64,000 nt of DNA from Rhodamnia argentea (lineage: Eukaryota; Streptophyta; Magnoliopsida; Myrtales; Myrtaceae), in NCBI RefSeq assembly GCF_020921035.1, contig NC_063152.1, forward strand, positions 22,146,887-22,210,886. The letters are read 5' to 3'. A program made the translations under genes and the position numbers. Under the pieces are notes generated by a model that had not been told where the DNA came from, made no database searches, and saw only the letters and a list, made by a program, of their open reading frames with translations. Shown one piece after another: positions 42,919 through 54,300 of the stretch; within the stretch, counting starts at the first letter, position 1, and every line of letters begins with the position of its first letter.

Positions 42919-45384
42919 ATGCTGCTCAGGAATCATTACCATTTCGCGGGTCTTTCTCGGTTACGCACTCGCATCGCTGGCGTTCAATCTGCTCCAAGAG
43001 AGCCCACTCTTACACGCCGACATCGTTTCCGTGCACGCCCATTAGCCTCTGCATCGACCTCACCTGAAACCCCTGCTTCCGCTCGTGTTTCCAGTCGGGA
43101 TTCTGCTGTCCGGCCTAGGGGGACGGATGGTTTTGATGGGTTCGATTCGTTTGAAAGAATGGGTCGCGACAGTGTCTGTGATGGAGCGGTTGTGCGCACG
43201 CCAGGTGACTGTAGTTATGACGCTAAGCCTGGCTTCGGTAATTATCAAGTAGGCGAAGAGTCGAGCGGTGACGAAGCTGCGGAAAGCGCTTGTTCGGACG
43301 AGGATGATAGTTTTCCGGTGGTGAAACCGCTCAATTTGAAGAATGGACGGAGCGATTGCATTCGCAGTGTCGAAGAATGTGAGGATGAATTGAGACACCC
43401 TTTGGTGAGGGAAGTTTGTCGGCTGGTTCAGCTTCAGTCAGTTTGGAACCCAGACCTTGAAGGTGAGCTGAGGCATCTATTGAGGAGCCTCAAGCCGAGG
43501 CAAGTGTGCGCCGTGCTTCGCGCACAGGAGGATGAACGAGTCGCCTTGAAGTTCTTCTATTGGGCCGACCGACAGTGGCGGTACCAGCATGATCCTGTCG
43601 TGTATTATACGATGCTAGGGATCTTGAGCAAGACCAAATTGTGCCAAGGGGCTAGGAGAATTATCCGGCTCATGCGCCGAAGGCGGATCGTGCGCGAGCC
43701 TGAAGCTTTTGGATATCTCATGCTGTCTTACAGTAGGGCAGGCCATTTAAGGCACGCCTTGCAGGTTCTGACGTTGATGCAGAAATCAGGTGTTGAACCT
43801 AATTTATCAATCTGCAACGTGGTGATGAATGTCCTTGTAAGGGCTAATAGGCTTGAAAAGGCATTTAAGTTCATGGAGAGAATGCAACTTGTTGGAATTA
43901 CTCCGAGTGTGGTTACTTATAATAGTTTAATCATGGGTTACTGTGATTTGCATCGTGTTGAGGATGCCATTGAGATGCTTGATGAAATGCCTGCGAAGGG
44001 TTGTCCTCCAGATAAGGTCAGTTACTACACTGTTATGGATTTCCTATGTAGAGAAAAAAGGGTTGAAGAAGTGAGGGGGATGCTGCAGAAAATGGTAAGG
44101 GACGGTAATTTATTACCAGACCGGGTTACTTATGATCATCTAGTCCATGTGCTTGCCAAGCATGGTCACGGAGACAAGGCTCTTGAATTTATGAAGGAAG
44201 CAGAACAGAAAGGATTTCAGATTGATAAAGTAGGGCATAGTGCCATAATTCATTCATTTTGTAAGGATGGGAATCTAGATAAGGCAAAGGAAATAGTGAA
44301 CGAGATGTTCTCGAAGGGTTGCATCCCCGATGTGGTGACATATACTGCTATTATTGATGGGTTTTGTCAAGTAGGTAAAGTAGATCAAGCTAGAAAGCTG
44401 CTTAAGCAGATGGTAAGGCATGGCTGCAAGCCAAACACTGTATCTTATACAGCCTTGTTAACTGGGCTCTGTCGAAGTGGTAAGTCTTCAGAAGCTAGAG
44501 ACATGATGAACACAAGTGAAGAGGACTGGTGGAGTCCTAATGCCATTACTTACAGTGTTGTGATGCATGGGCTGCGCAGGGAGGGAAAATTGTCAGAGGC
44601 CAGTGACGTAGCTCAAGAGATGGTGAAGAAGGGATTCTTCCCCACTCCTGTTGAAATTAACTTACTTCTTCAGTCTCTGTGCGAAAAGGGAAAAGTGGAC
44701 GAGGCTAAAAGGTTCATGGAAGAATGTCTGAAGAAGGGGTGTGCAGTTAATGTTGTTAACTTTACCACCGTAATTCATGGGTTCTGTCAGACAGATAATT
44801 TAGACGCAGCTCTATCTTTGTTCGATGACATGTACCTCAGCAGCAAACATGCTGATGTATTCACATATACGACACTCATAGATGCATTGGGGAAGAAGGG
44901 AAGAATTGAAGAGGCAACCGACCTTATGATGAAGATGTTGAAGAAGGGTTTACTTCCTACTCCGGTTACATACAGGACAGTCATACACCGTTATTGTGAA
45001 AGGGGTCAGGTGGAAGATTTATTAAAGTTGTTGGACAAGATGCTTTTAAGGCAAAAGTTCAGAACAGCATACAATCAAGTCATTGAGAAGCTTTGTAATT
45101 TTGGAAACTTAGAGGCAGCGGAAAAACTTCTGGGTAAGGTTCTGGGAACGGCCTCTCGTATTGACGGCAATACATGCCATGTCTTAATGGAGAGTTACTT
45201 GAGCAAGGGGATCCCTCTGTCAGCTTACAAAGTTGCATGCAAAATGTTCCGGCGAAATATGATTCCTGATTTAAAACTGTGTGAGAGAGTGAGTAAAGGA
45301 CTTATGTCAGAAGGGAAAATGGTGGAGGCAGATAAGCTTATGTTACTCTTTGTGGAACGTGGACACGTTATGCCTCAGAGTTGA
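42919..45384 (+). CDS. P-class pentatricopeptide repeat protein (At1g30290-like)
   Basis: An 821-residue intronless gene. After an Arg-rich leader (MLLRNHYHFAGLSRLRTRI) that suggests organelle import, and an acidic linker with DGFDGFDSF and ACSDEDDSF, it has about 15 classical 35-residue PPR motifs in series, for example VTYNSLIMGYCDLHRVEDA, VTYTAIIDGFCQVGKVDQA and FTYTTLIDALGKKGRIEEA. No E, DYW or SMR domain follows, so it is a pure P-type RNA-binding protein, likely for organelle RNA stability, processing or translation. From memory the body (RQVCAVLRAQEDERVALKFF, WADRQWRY) follows Arabidopsis At1g30290. The RNA target is unknown. No break is seen. Confidence 0.9.
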   Translation: MLLRNHYHFAGLSRLRTRIAGVQSAPREPTLTRRHRFRARPLASASTSPETPASARVSSRDSAVRPRGTDGFDGFDSFERMGRDSVCDGAVVRTPGDCSYDAKPGFGNYQVGEESSGDEAAESACSDEDDSFPVVKPLNLKNGRSDCIRSVEECEDELRHPLVREVCRLVQLQSVWNPDLEGELRHLLRSLKPRQVCAVLRAQEDERVALKFFYWADRQWRYQHDPVVYYTMLGILSKTKLCQGARRIIRLMRRRRIVREPEAFGYLMLSYSRAGHLRHALQVLTLMQKSGVEPNLSICNVVMNVLVRANRLEKAFKFMERMQLVGITPSVVTYNSLIMGYCDLHRVEDAIEMLDEMPAKGCPPDKVSYYTVMDFLCREKRVEEVRGMLQKMVRDGNLLPDRVTYDHLVHVLAKHGHGDKALEFMKEAEQKGFQIDKVGHSAIIHSFCKDGNLDKAKEIVNEMFSKGCIPDVVTYTAIIDGFCQVGKVDQARKLLKQMVRHGCKPNTVSYTALLTGLCRSGKSSEARDMMNTSEEDWWSPNAITYSVVMHGLRREGKLSEASDVAQEMVKKGFFPTPVEINLLLQSLCEKGKVDEAKRFMEECLKKGCAVNVVNFTTVIHGFCQTDNLDAALSLFDDMYLSSKHADVFTYTTLIDALGKKGRIEEATDLMMKMLKKGLLPTPVTYRTVIHRYCERGQVEDLLKLLDKMLLRQKFRTAYNQVIEKLCNFGNLEAAEKLLGKVLGTASRIDGNTCHVLMESYLSKGIPLSAYKVACKMFRRNMIPDLKLCERVSKGLMSEGKMVEADKLMLLFVERGHVMPQS

Positions 45385-48300
45385 AAGCAATACTAATCCT
45401 TGTGAAGTATCCTTCTACACTAAAATGCAGTTGATAACTCCAACTTTTCTACCATCACCTTTTTCTCATGGTCTAGGAGCATGGTATGTCCGTGAAATTA
45501 TCTTCATCTTTCCCTCTGCATTATGGTAGAACTTTCCATTGCACCTCTACTTATTTCTTTATTAAAGGTGTACTGAATGTTTTTACTCTTGGCATTTTGT
45601 TAATTATGCTGTCTAGTAGCCTATTTTGGGGCTTTAGCCCCTAATTTGCGTATCATATCTGGACCTGGTTATATGTTCCTATATAGACCATTATTTGACA
45701 CAAGTTTCAAATTTACAAGCAAACCCCTAAACCATCCCATCATCATACTATCAAGCTAGCCATCTAGGGGCTTGTTTTGTCTGATTTTCCTAGATTTACT
45801 AATGATAGAACTTGTTGGAACATGAAGGCCACAACCTGGAAGTAAGGATCTAAATATTGATTGTGCATCACCTGCTGATTGGTGTCATGAATGGGAGATA
45901 GGAGATAGGATGGAGTAGTTAGGTGCTGTTGTGATGCAGTAGCAGCATGGAACTTCACTGCTCTGATCGAGAGTAGAAAAATGATGATACTGGGAGAGAT
46001 TGTGAGTGGGAGTTAAGTTGGTAGTGATGATTTCCTAAATAAGAAGTGGTTTTATTTGATTGGCCCATGCCTTAACATGTAGCTTGTCTTCTAAGCTGTT
46101 CTGTGGTCTTGTTTCCCATATCATTTAGGTCACTGTACAACATCGGGCAGTTAAAATTATACCATCCATATTGTCATAGTTGGTTCTTCGCATATAGAAA
46201 GTAATGATGGCTTCATAGATAATGATGATGAACTGTTTACAAGAACATGGTGTGTAGAAGGTATCCTTTGTTCTGAGCTTCTTCTACTTATACATAGGAG
46301 GATGCCTGTTCAGACTTGATGCAAGAGCAGAAGTCGGAAAGTGAGATGTACCAGTGGCTGTCATGATCCTCTTCCTGTTTCCGGCAGAGAGAAGGTATTA
46401 TGCTGGTTAACATGTAAGCAATAGACTGTAGGATAGTACTGACACGGGGATGAAACAATTTTTCAATCTACCCCTTAGTCAGCTTTTTATATGTCTTTTG
46501 TGTGATCAACACAAATCTCTTTTTCCAATCTAAATTAAGGAATTAGCATTTACAGGCCCAAAATCAGATTGACTGGAATTATGTTTCATTTTCACTATGA
46601 TACTACCATTCTTTGTTTGAATCTTGCTTGATATGGAATAGTCTCTTCACATTTGTGTTATAATTTCCCATCATCACGGGGAAACCTAATCAGAAATTGG
46701 TCATTTCTTCTTTACTTTCAACTAAAAACTCATCTGTGCTTCTACTCAGACCACTGTAACCTATTTCTACATGGAGCTTCAACTGCAGCAAGGTCTAGAG
46801 GTTAGTTATGAGCATTACCTTCTTGCATTACTTCCCTGCTATTGGTGGGATTTGCCTGATCAGACGACAATGTTTCTTTTTAGTTAAGCATGATGAAGTA
46901 GGTGAAATCATTGCTAGAATAACATGCTCCTTATTCAACTCTGATTTACATATTGAGCTATCTATCAATGAATTCCTTAGGACTAAATAGGAAAGGAGCG
47001 GGGCGGTGTGTCAGTAAAAAAAAAATTCATGTGAGCATGACAACAGATATCTTGATGGATTTGCTTTCGTACATCTCATCCGGCATTAAGGGGTTCAAAT
47101 TAATTTGTCCGAGTCTCAGATTAGAGTGTTTGAAGATGGCCTAAAATCTGAATGGTGATATTTGTCTTAATTTTTTTGGTCAATACAAAAGTCATGCACC
47201 TGCCTTTAGTGCTACATTAGGAAGGCCATGAGATGAATCAGGCTTTGGTTTCACTACAGCCTGACACTTCCAGTATATCAAAGCCAGTCAAAATATTTTC
47301 ATGCCGTGTTACTTTTGTCCACCAATTAACGTCATGAGCTAACGGATGAGGTTTCTCTCCTCTTAAGCAGCTTACGTGCATTTTTTTTTTTTTGGTGGTC
47401 GAGATTGATTTTTCCTCTTGAGGAGGTGGGTCAATGAGGACCTATTTGGTCGATTGTGGTGAATTTAACTATTTAGAAGTCGTCGTCATATAGTCACTAA
47501 TTTGCTACTCAAACCGCTTCTTAATTGATCTACCTTGGGCTTTATGTGTAGGAACTTCTGGTCATTGTAATTCGACAGCTACTCAGGTTCAAGAATGGGC
47601 AGAACAGGAGTATTTTTCATATCTTGATGAGTCAAAATCCTGAATCAAAATTTACAGTGTCAGGTCTTCTCCGGTCTGTCTTTTTGTGATGCAGACACTC
47701 AGAAACCGGGGTATTTTTCACATCTTCGATGATTTTCCGCAGCAAAAGAAAATCTTTACAATTGACAGAATCTGGATATGGGGCTTGGTCCAATCAAGGG
47801 AGAGAGGAATTCTATCTGTTTCTGCCTGAACTGATATGCAGAAGCGACTTCAGAGTGATTCTTCACGAGTTTCAAGCATGATGTTTGGCACTCTTTTGCA
47901 AGACAAAGTGATGAATTGTGAAGACAGACTATACAGGACTTTTGTGGAGGTACATGTAATATTTAGTAGCAACTGATTATTTTCTGCACTGAAGCGCACC
48001 GATTTAGGGAATTCATTCTTATCGTTTTAAACAATATGAAGTCAGTGCGAATCGGGCAAATAAATGTGTGTGTGAGGGAGAGAGGGTTTATATTGGCTGA
48101 GAATCGGCATAACTCAATGTCTTCTTGCAGCATTTCACCGTTGGATTTCCAAATACTCGTCAGCGATGTGAATCGATGCATTATGTTCTTAATCTGGTGT
48201 CCTTGTCCTCTTTTTCCAAAAAGCAAAAAATATTGAATGGCCTGCAAATGCATTCTAACAAGAGTAGGTCTAATTGCTGTTACTATTGTCTAAGGTCAGC

Positions 48301-48767
48301 CTCCTGCCACACAAGCACCAAATATAGAAAGAAAAACATGATTTCTTTAGCGCAAATATAATTAACTGATGTGCCATTTACGCCCGCTAATTCGTAAGGG
48401 ACTAACACAGACAGGCGAAACAAAACATATCTACTAATTCTTTGATTCCAGTTTTTTCAATTTTTTACCCATCTTCTTTAATCTCTAACGATGTGGGTTC
48501 CTCGCTACCTGAGGCAATCCTCTTTTCAGGGATATCAAAAGTCCATAAATATAAGACAATAAACTAATAATAGAGCCTTAAAAAATCTCTAGTAGAGAGA
48601 TTCCGGCAAATATTCATGCATAGTTGCGTTTTTGCCAAATGTTTAACCTAGTATGATCAACTTTTTTTCTTCAATTGGTCCTTCAAACTCTACAGTTTTG
48701 CATTGACCTTAACCCTTATACTGAGGAGCATAATGAAACATTGATGTGAAAATTGGCAGGAGGACAC
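45385..48767. other. Intergenic, PPR 3' flank, no gene recognised
   Basis: Moderately AT-rich single-copy-looking DNA. It holds short open frames (for example 46808-46990, 47963-48253 minus) without recognisable domains. Parts could be an extended PPR 3' UTR. Nothing else is supported. Confidence 0.45.
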
Positions 48768-49933
48768 CTCAAGTTATAATATTTGTGGAAGGTGCTTATT
48801 TTGGTACTCATATTTTTTTTCTTTGGATTACTTAAGTGCCAAATTGAAAAAAAAAAAAAAACCAATTAGTTAAGTGTCAACGGCGAGAAATTCCGGCAAA
48901 AAATATACGTGGCATTTATAATGAACACATTTTTGTGCCACGTCATTTGTAATTTAAAATCAGTTCATGTGGCAATTTTTTTTTTAAACTCAATCTAGGT
49001 GAAATTTTCTTTAAAAAAATCATTCTTAAATTAAAATAAGCTAAAAAATAAAAATAAAAAATAAAAGAAAGTTAAAACAAGAAGAAGAAGGAAAAAAAAA
49101 AAAAAAGAAGGCTGCAACTTACATCGATCCAACAATGGATGGGGGCTAGTCGGCGGGGGTCACCAAGCCCCGACCAGTGGCCGGTGACCCTCGCTGAACG
49201 TAGGATAGGGCCAACAGGCTGCCGCCCATATTTGGGCGAGGGTCGCTGGTCCTCGCCCTCAATCGGTTTTGCCGGTCCTCGCCCTCGATCGGTTTTCGCC
49301 TTATCCTCGGCCTTGACCAGCATCACCCTACCCTACCCTCTACTAGCATTGATTGCCCTCAGCCTTGAATTCCTAGCCAATGATTTCATAAGTTTTCTCA
49401 GAACTAGCAACGCAAGGTCTCCGGCGAGTGTTTCTTGTTTTTCTAGGGTTTGGGTTTCGTTCTTTTTAGGTTTCGTTTTTCTTTCTTCTGAGATCTGGTG
49501 CCTTTGTTTTCTTCGGACTTGTGCTCGCAATGTGCCAGTTGCGTAGTTGAATCGGCGGGGCTAGGAAGCGGCGGCGGGCGGCGGTATTGTGATCAAGTCT
49601 TTGGCTTGAGGAAGATCTGAAGGTGTAGAGGAGGGAGAATGAGCACATCGAGATTCAGCAAGCCCTTGCCCCTGCGACTTCTATTCTTTTTTTTTTTTTC
49701 CAGTTTTTAACGTATTTTTTTAGCTTATTTTTACTTTTAATATTACATGAAATTTTTTATATTAAATTTTAGATTTTTTTATTGTTGACTGAGAACTCCA
49801 GCGAGCTTACATGGCTCAGCGGAATTGACACTCAAATAACCATTTTTCAAAAAAATTGAAACTTAAGTGATAAAAAAAAAAAAACTATCAACACTAAAAT
49901 GAGCGCCATATACAAATATTGTCACTTGAGTGA
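48768..49933. mobile_element. 1.2 kb element with long terminal inverted repeats
   Basis: The left end ctcaagttataatatttgtg (48768) and the right end, read inverted, ctcaagtgacaatatttgta, are copies; the match goes on (ggtgcttattttggtactca / ggcgctcattttagtgttga, then a T run and acttaagtg / cacttaagt). The GC-rich core has gggcgagggtcgctggtcct and tcctcgccctcaatcgg. No transposase frame and no clear target duplication, so it may be a MULE-like foldback. Confidence 0.6.
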
Positions 49934-51310
49934 GGTATCCTTCTACCTGTAAAAAGTAGATTGCCATAACGTCTCACATCCTAAACTAGAAGAAAACCAA
50001 CTACAGAATGGGAAGATATGATAGCCGAAATTGCAAAAAAGCAAAGTTCGAATAAACAAGAGAGAAGGCTAGGCGAGGGCAGGTGGTATCATCGACCCTT
50101 GCCATTGAGAGCAATGAGGGTGGCAACCCTCGCCACTCAAGGCAGCAAAGGCTTACGACCCTCGCCAGCCATGGCAGTGGACCCATGACTCTCATCCCTT
50201 GTCTCAACGTGGCTTGCTACTTCCTCGACCCGAGATGTCGAATTCTTAACTGACAAAGGCTGCCTCTACTACCCTTAATTAGCTTGTTGAGGAAAGGGGT
50301 TTGACTATATAATATAGGGCAACCCTAGTTCCAATATTATATTGGAGGAAGCACATGGCATGAAAAGGATGGTAAGTAGGACAGCCAATCCTTGAGAAAG
50401 CTATCTCAATGGAAGTCGACCTAAGCTAAGCACTGTTCAAAACGAGGGAAAATTTTGGACGAAAAAACAAATTCTAAAGCGGCAGATCAGGAAGAAGTTC
50501 CTTATTCCAAGGAAGCTTTAAAGGATAGGGGAATTGCTGTTATAGGAGATTAGCGGCCTTTTCCTATCTTACTAAAAAAAAAAAAGCTGGCTTTTCGCTC
50601 TTTTGACTCTCTCAATCCTGCAAGACAACCCCAAGTTCTACCGTTTGCACTTGCAGAGACAGCAGAATCCGTTTCCCCAATATGCTAGTGGGTCACAAGC
50701 ATGCTGACTATTGCATTTATGATTAGCTAACGATTAGGCAAAAGCTGGTGGGGCACTCCAGATATGAGACAACGATTAGGCAAAAGTAAGTCTGGAGATA
50801 CAATACTAACTTACAGTTAAAAGGGCCAGATGAGGATGCACGGCATTCTTTCCTTTCAGTTGATCTAAATCGTGAAACCAAATTGAAGCTGCACTTGCCG
50901 ACTGTCGAGACAAAACGCCACGAAAGAACACCCAATATGTAGTAGGCAAATTTCGAAAATTCACTACTCAGCCACTTATTAACGGAGTTAACTTTTTTTT
51001 TTATGATGGCTTAGAGACTGAAGTGACCCATGCACATGTGGGTAAAATAGCAGAGTATAACAGCAATTGATTAAGGGAGCTTATGATATACGATAGAACA
51101 TTAGTTCAAATCCTACTCTCTAATTGGGGTCTATCATACAATGAACAATTTTCTATTGAAATGATTATTAGAACACATTGGATAAATTAAAAGAATGTTG
51201 ATGAACAAGGAGGGCAAAATTACCCCTCACCTTTCAAGGAATTAATACAAAAAGATCAAAACCTCCTCTATGACGTGTTCATTATTGAAGGAAGAATGAG
51301 CCCCCCTGCA
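49934..51310. other. Intergenic, 3' flank of SPS3-like gene
   Basis: No gene. 50060-50200 has GC-rich ccctcgccactcaagg-type text akin to the core of the previous element. 51070-51130 includes agttcaaatcctactc, a tRNA B-box-like word, without a tRNA fold. Confidence 0.45.
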
Positions 51311-54300
51311 TCATTTGTTTCTTGTAATGACTATATGTGTGAGGTCTATGAGTGCTCGCCTTGATTTCCGGACATCCTCATCGTCGCTCTCGGGAAGAGA
51401 ATCAATTGCTGTAGCGGCAAGAGCTGCATGCTTTTTGGCTAGTTCCCTTGCCCTTTGTATTCCACGACTCCTTCCAAGATACTCAAGAGCCTGCAATTTC
51501 AGAAAGGGAAAAAAAAAAGGTTAACTACACTTGTTTTTCAAATCATCTCACACAAAATCCACCGATCAGAACATATTCTGCAGATGGGAGGGAAACAAAA
51601 TATCGCTAGGTTTCAAACATTCCAAGGCACCCTCAAAATGCTCAGTACTTTTCATTGAATGCGATACCATGTAGTTGGTAAAGAAGAATAGTTAGTTGAC
51701 CAAGATAGGCAAAGAGAGCTTGATTGAGGGGGAAGCAGCACCAACAGAATCCCGAGTTTAACAGGTGTTTTCATTGCAATGACAAATGAGGACAGAAATT
51801 TCCCCATTAGGTCATTCATGCAAGTGGGAAGTGCTTTTTAATTTGCTTCTCAGTCAAACCTTGCTCATGCCACAGATTAGAACTTAAGAACCCCCCCCAA
51901 AAAAAAAAGAGAGAGGATAAACAGCACTTGGATAGACAATCTCAAAGCCGTAAGGACAACTAAAATACAATTTAAAATAGAACACAAAATAATTCACCAC
52001 TAAACTAGGAATAACCTGTACTCCGACAAACGATTCAACCCTATCTTACTTGAAATAACAGCCCATCTAAGTGCTCTCTTTTTCCCCCTCCTAATTATGC
52101 TTGTCATAGTTTAGCAGCTAAAAAAGCTACCATCACTAACCCAGCCAGCTCAAAAGGCTGATAATGTTGTAGCAGTCGCAAGAAATAGGAAAATGCATCC
52201 ACTCTAGATCCGAGACTGCTCAATTAGCTAGTTGATGGAAAATAAGCGTCACTTACAAGATCAACATTTGCCGGGTCATCAAAGCCCCTGTCAACAACCG
52301 TGCGTAACTGGGGAAACTCCTCCATGGCAAACAAGATTGGAGCTGTTACGATTCCCTGCGCAAATGATAGAAATTTCAGTTGTCACAGATATTCTTATCC
52401 AATTGTGCACAAATTCGGAAAAAGAGCAAGGCATTTTATGTTTGGTTCGGACAATTGGCAAGCAGGCACTTGAATGCACCAAGAGGAATACTTCCACAAT
52501 AAATCTTGTAGCACTTACTACATTGTAAGAATCACAAGAACAAAAAAACTCAGTTAAATAGGAACATCAAGCTAAGATCAGGCGAAAGACTCAACCAAAC
52601 AACTACAAAGATGGCAAATATAGCTCTAGAGCTCTTCAAGTACCCAGCAATATGCACGGGAATCACCACCCCATTTAGTCAAATGCAATCACACGACAAC
52701 AACATACTATCCTGGAAAATATTCCAGAGCCATCTTTGTTTCTTACCAAAAGAATCTGCAAATGATACCAATAAGATATTCCAAAACTGCTTCTCAATTA
52801 GTTTAGATGACATTAAGAAAAAATTACCATTTATGCGAAATTGTTTCCTCCTAATATTTTCACCAGAACAGAAAGACTATGGATGGATGCATGAAACAAT
52901 TACTTCATAAATTCAAGAATAAGATTTACCAGCAGAGGAAATTATCATCTGCTCAACTAGTATCAGATTTACTGGGATAACAAAGCAATTTCTCCAATAA
53001 GTATAATAGCACAGAAAGTGACCGCTCCATCAAGTTCAATCCTAGAACCATGAAGCTTCACAACGAGTACAGCTTACATGGCGAATGTCAGATAAAGAAC
53101 CCTTCCCCAAGGACGCTGATGTCCCAGTGAAATCAAGAACATCATCTATCAATTGAAATGCCAAACCCTGGGAACAGAAAAGACAAATAAGAAATTGGAA
53201 TACCGAGGAAACTAAACAATTATGTGCCTATTTCCTATTTATAAGGTAAGTCAACATGCATGTCAGTTGTTGTAGAAGCATGCTCTAGAAATACTTATTA
53301 ATTGAACGTAAAGTATTTGCAATGTGAATCAAAGACAAAGGATTTACAAGCAGATTTAGGACTTGATACTTAAACCAACAAAACAAGCCAGTTGGGCAAC
53401 TGCTGAAAAATTATGTAAACTCATCAGAAGGAGCCATTTGTTGTCCTACTTAATTACCATCCCAAGATAATAAGCAAAGAACTACTCCACCTGTGATAGG
53501 AGCTTAAATTTTCCTTATTAATAGGCATGCTATCACTCACGTAGGGTATTGCTTTAGTCAAGCACCATACATGTACGATTTTGTAGAGATATTTTACTGC
53601 CTCACGCATGACATCAACCAATGAAGACATTTCATCAAGTGCTTCAAACCAATATTATAAGATGATGCTGTTTTTGCATTTCCCAGTTATGAGTAAGGGC
53701 GAGTGTAGCCTATAAAGTAATCAACTGCGGTTGTTACCAATACGACATCCATAAAATTTAGAAGTCTTCATATTAAGCTTATAGTAGAGGACGAACCAGG
53801 TTTCTGCCATACTCGTAAGCCAGCACGGCGACTTCTGTTGTTTGTCCAGCAAGAATAGCAATAGCCTTGCAGCTGTTTGAAATCAATGATGCTGTCTTGT
53901 AATATGTCTTCTGCATATAATGTTCCATGCTGCACACAATGAACAATTTAACTTACATCAACTACAAAGAGGCACGGTGGACTCCAAAACGACACACGAA
54001 CAGTAGAATGATCACTGTGCAATTAAATTATAGTATAATTCCATTTTTTCGTCCTATAACTTAGGTGGATTGTGCAATCAAGTCCTGTGATTTTAGTCAA
54101 TCGTTCAATATAGTCCTCTTGTGACAGGAAATCACAAAATCCAATCAAATTGAGGACATGGACTTCTATCTTTATCCAGAAAATGACATGGCGAGTGCAA
54201 ATCCATGTGGACAAACATCACTGGATGTGTATTCTTTGGGTGATTTATCACGAAGTCCACACAGTAAAACCCAAAAAAACTAAAAAGCTCCGAAACGTGC

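Noticed and set aside
51070..51130. Possible tRNA gene or SINE head (agttcaaatcctactc)
   Set aside because: There is a B-box-like word, but no A box at the right distance and no cloverleaf arms.
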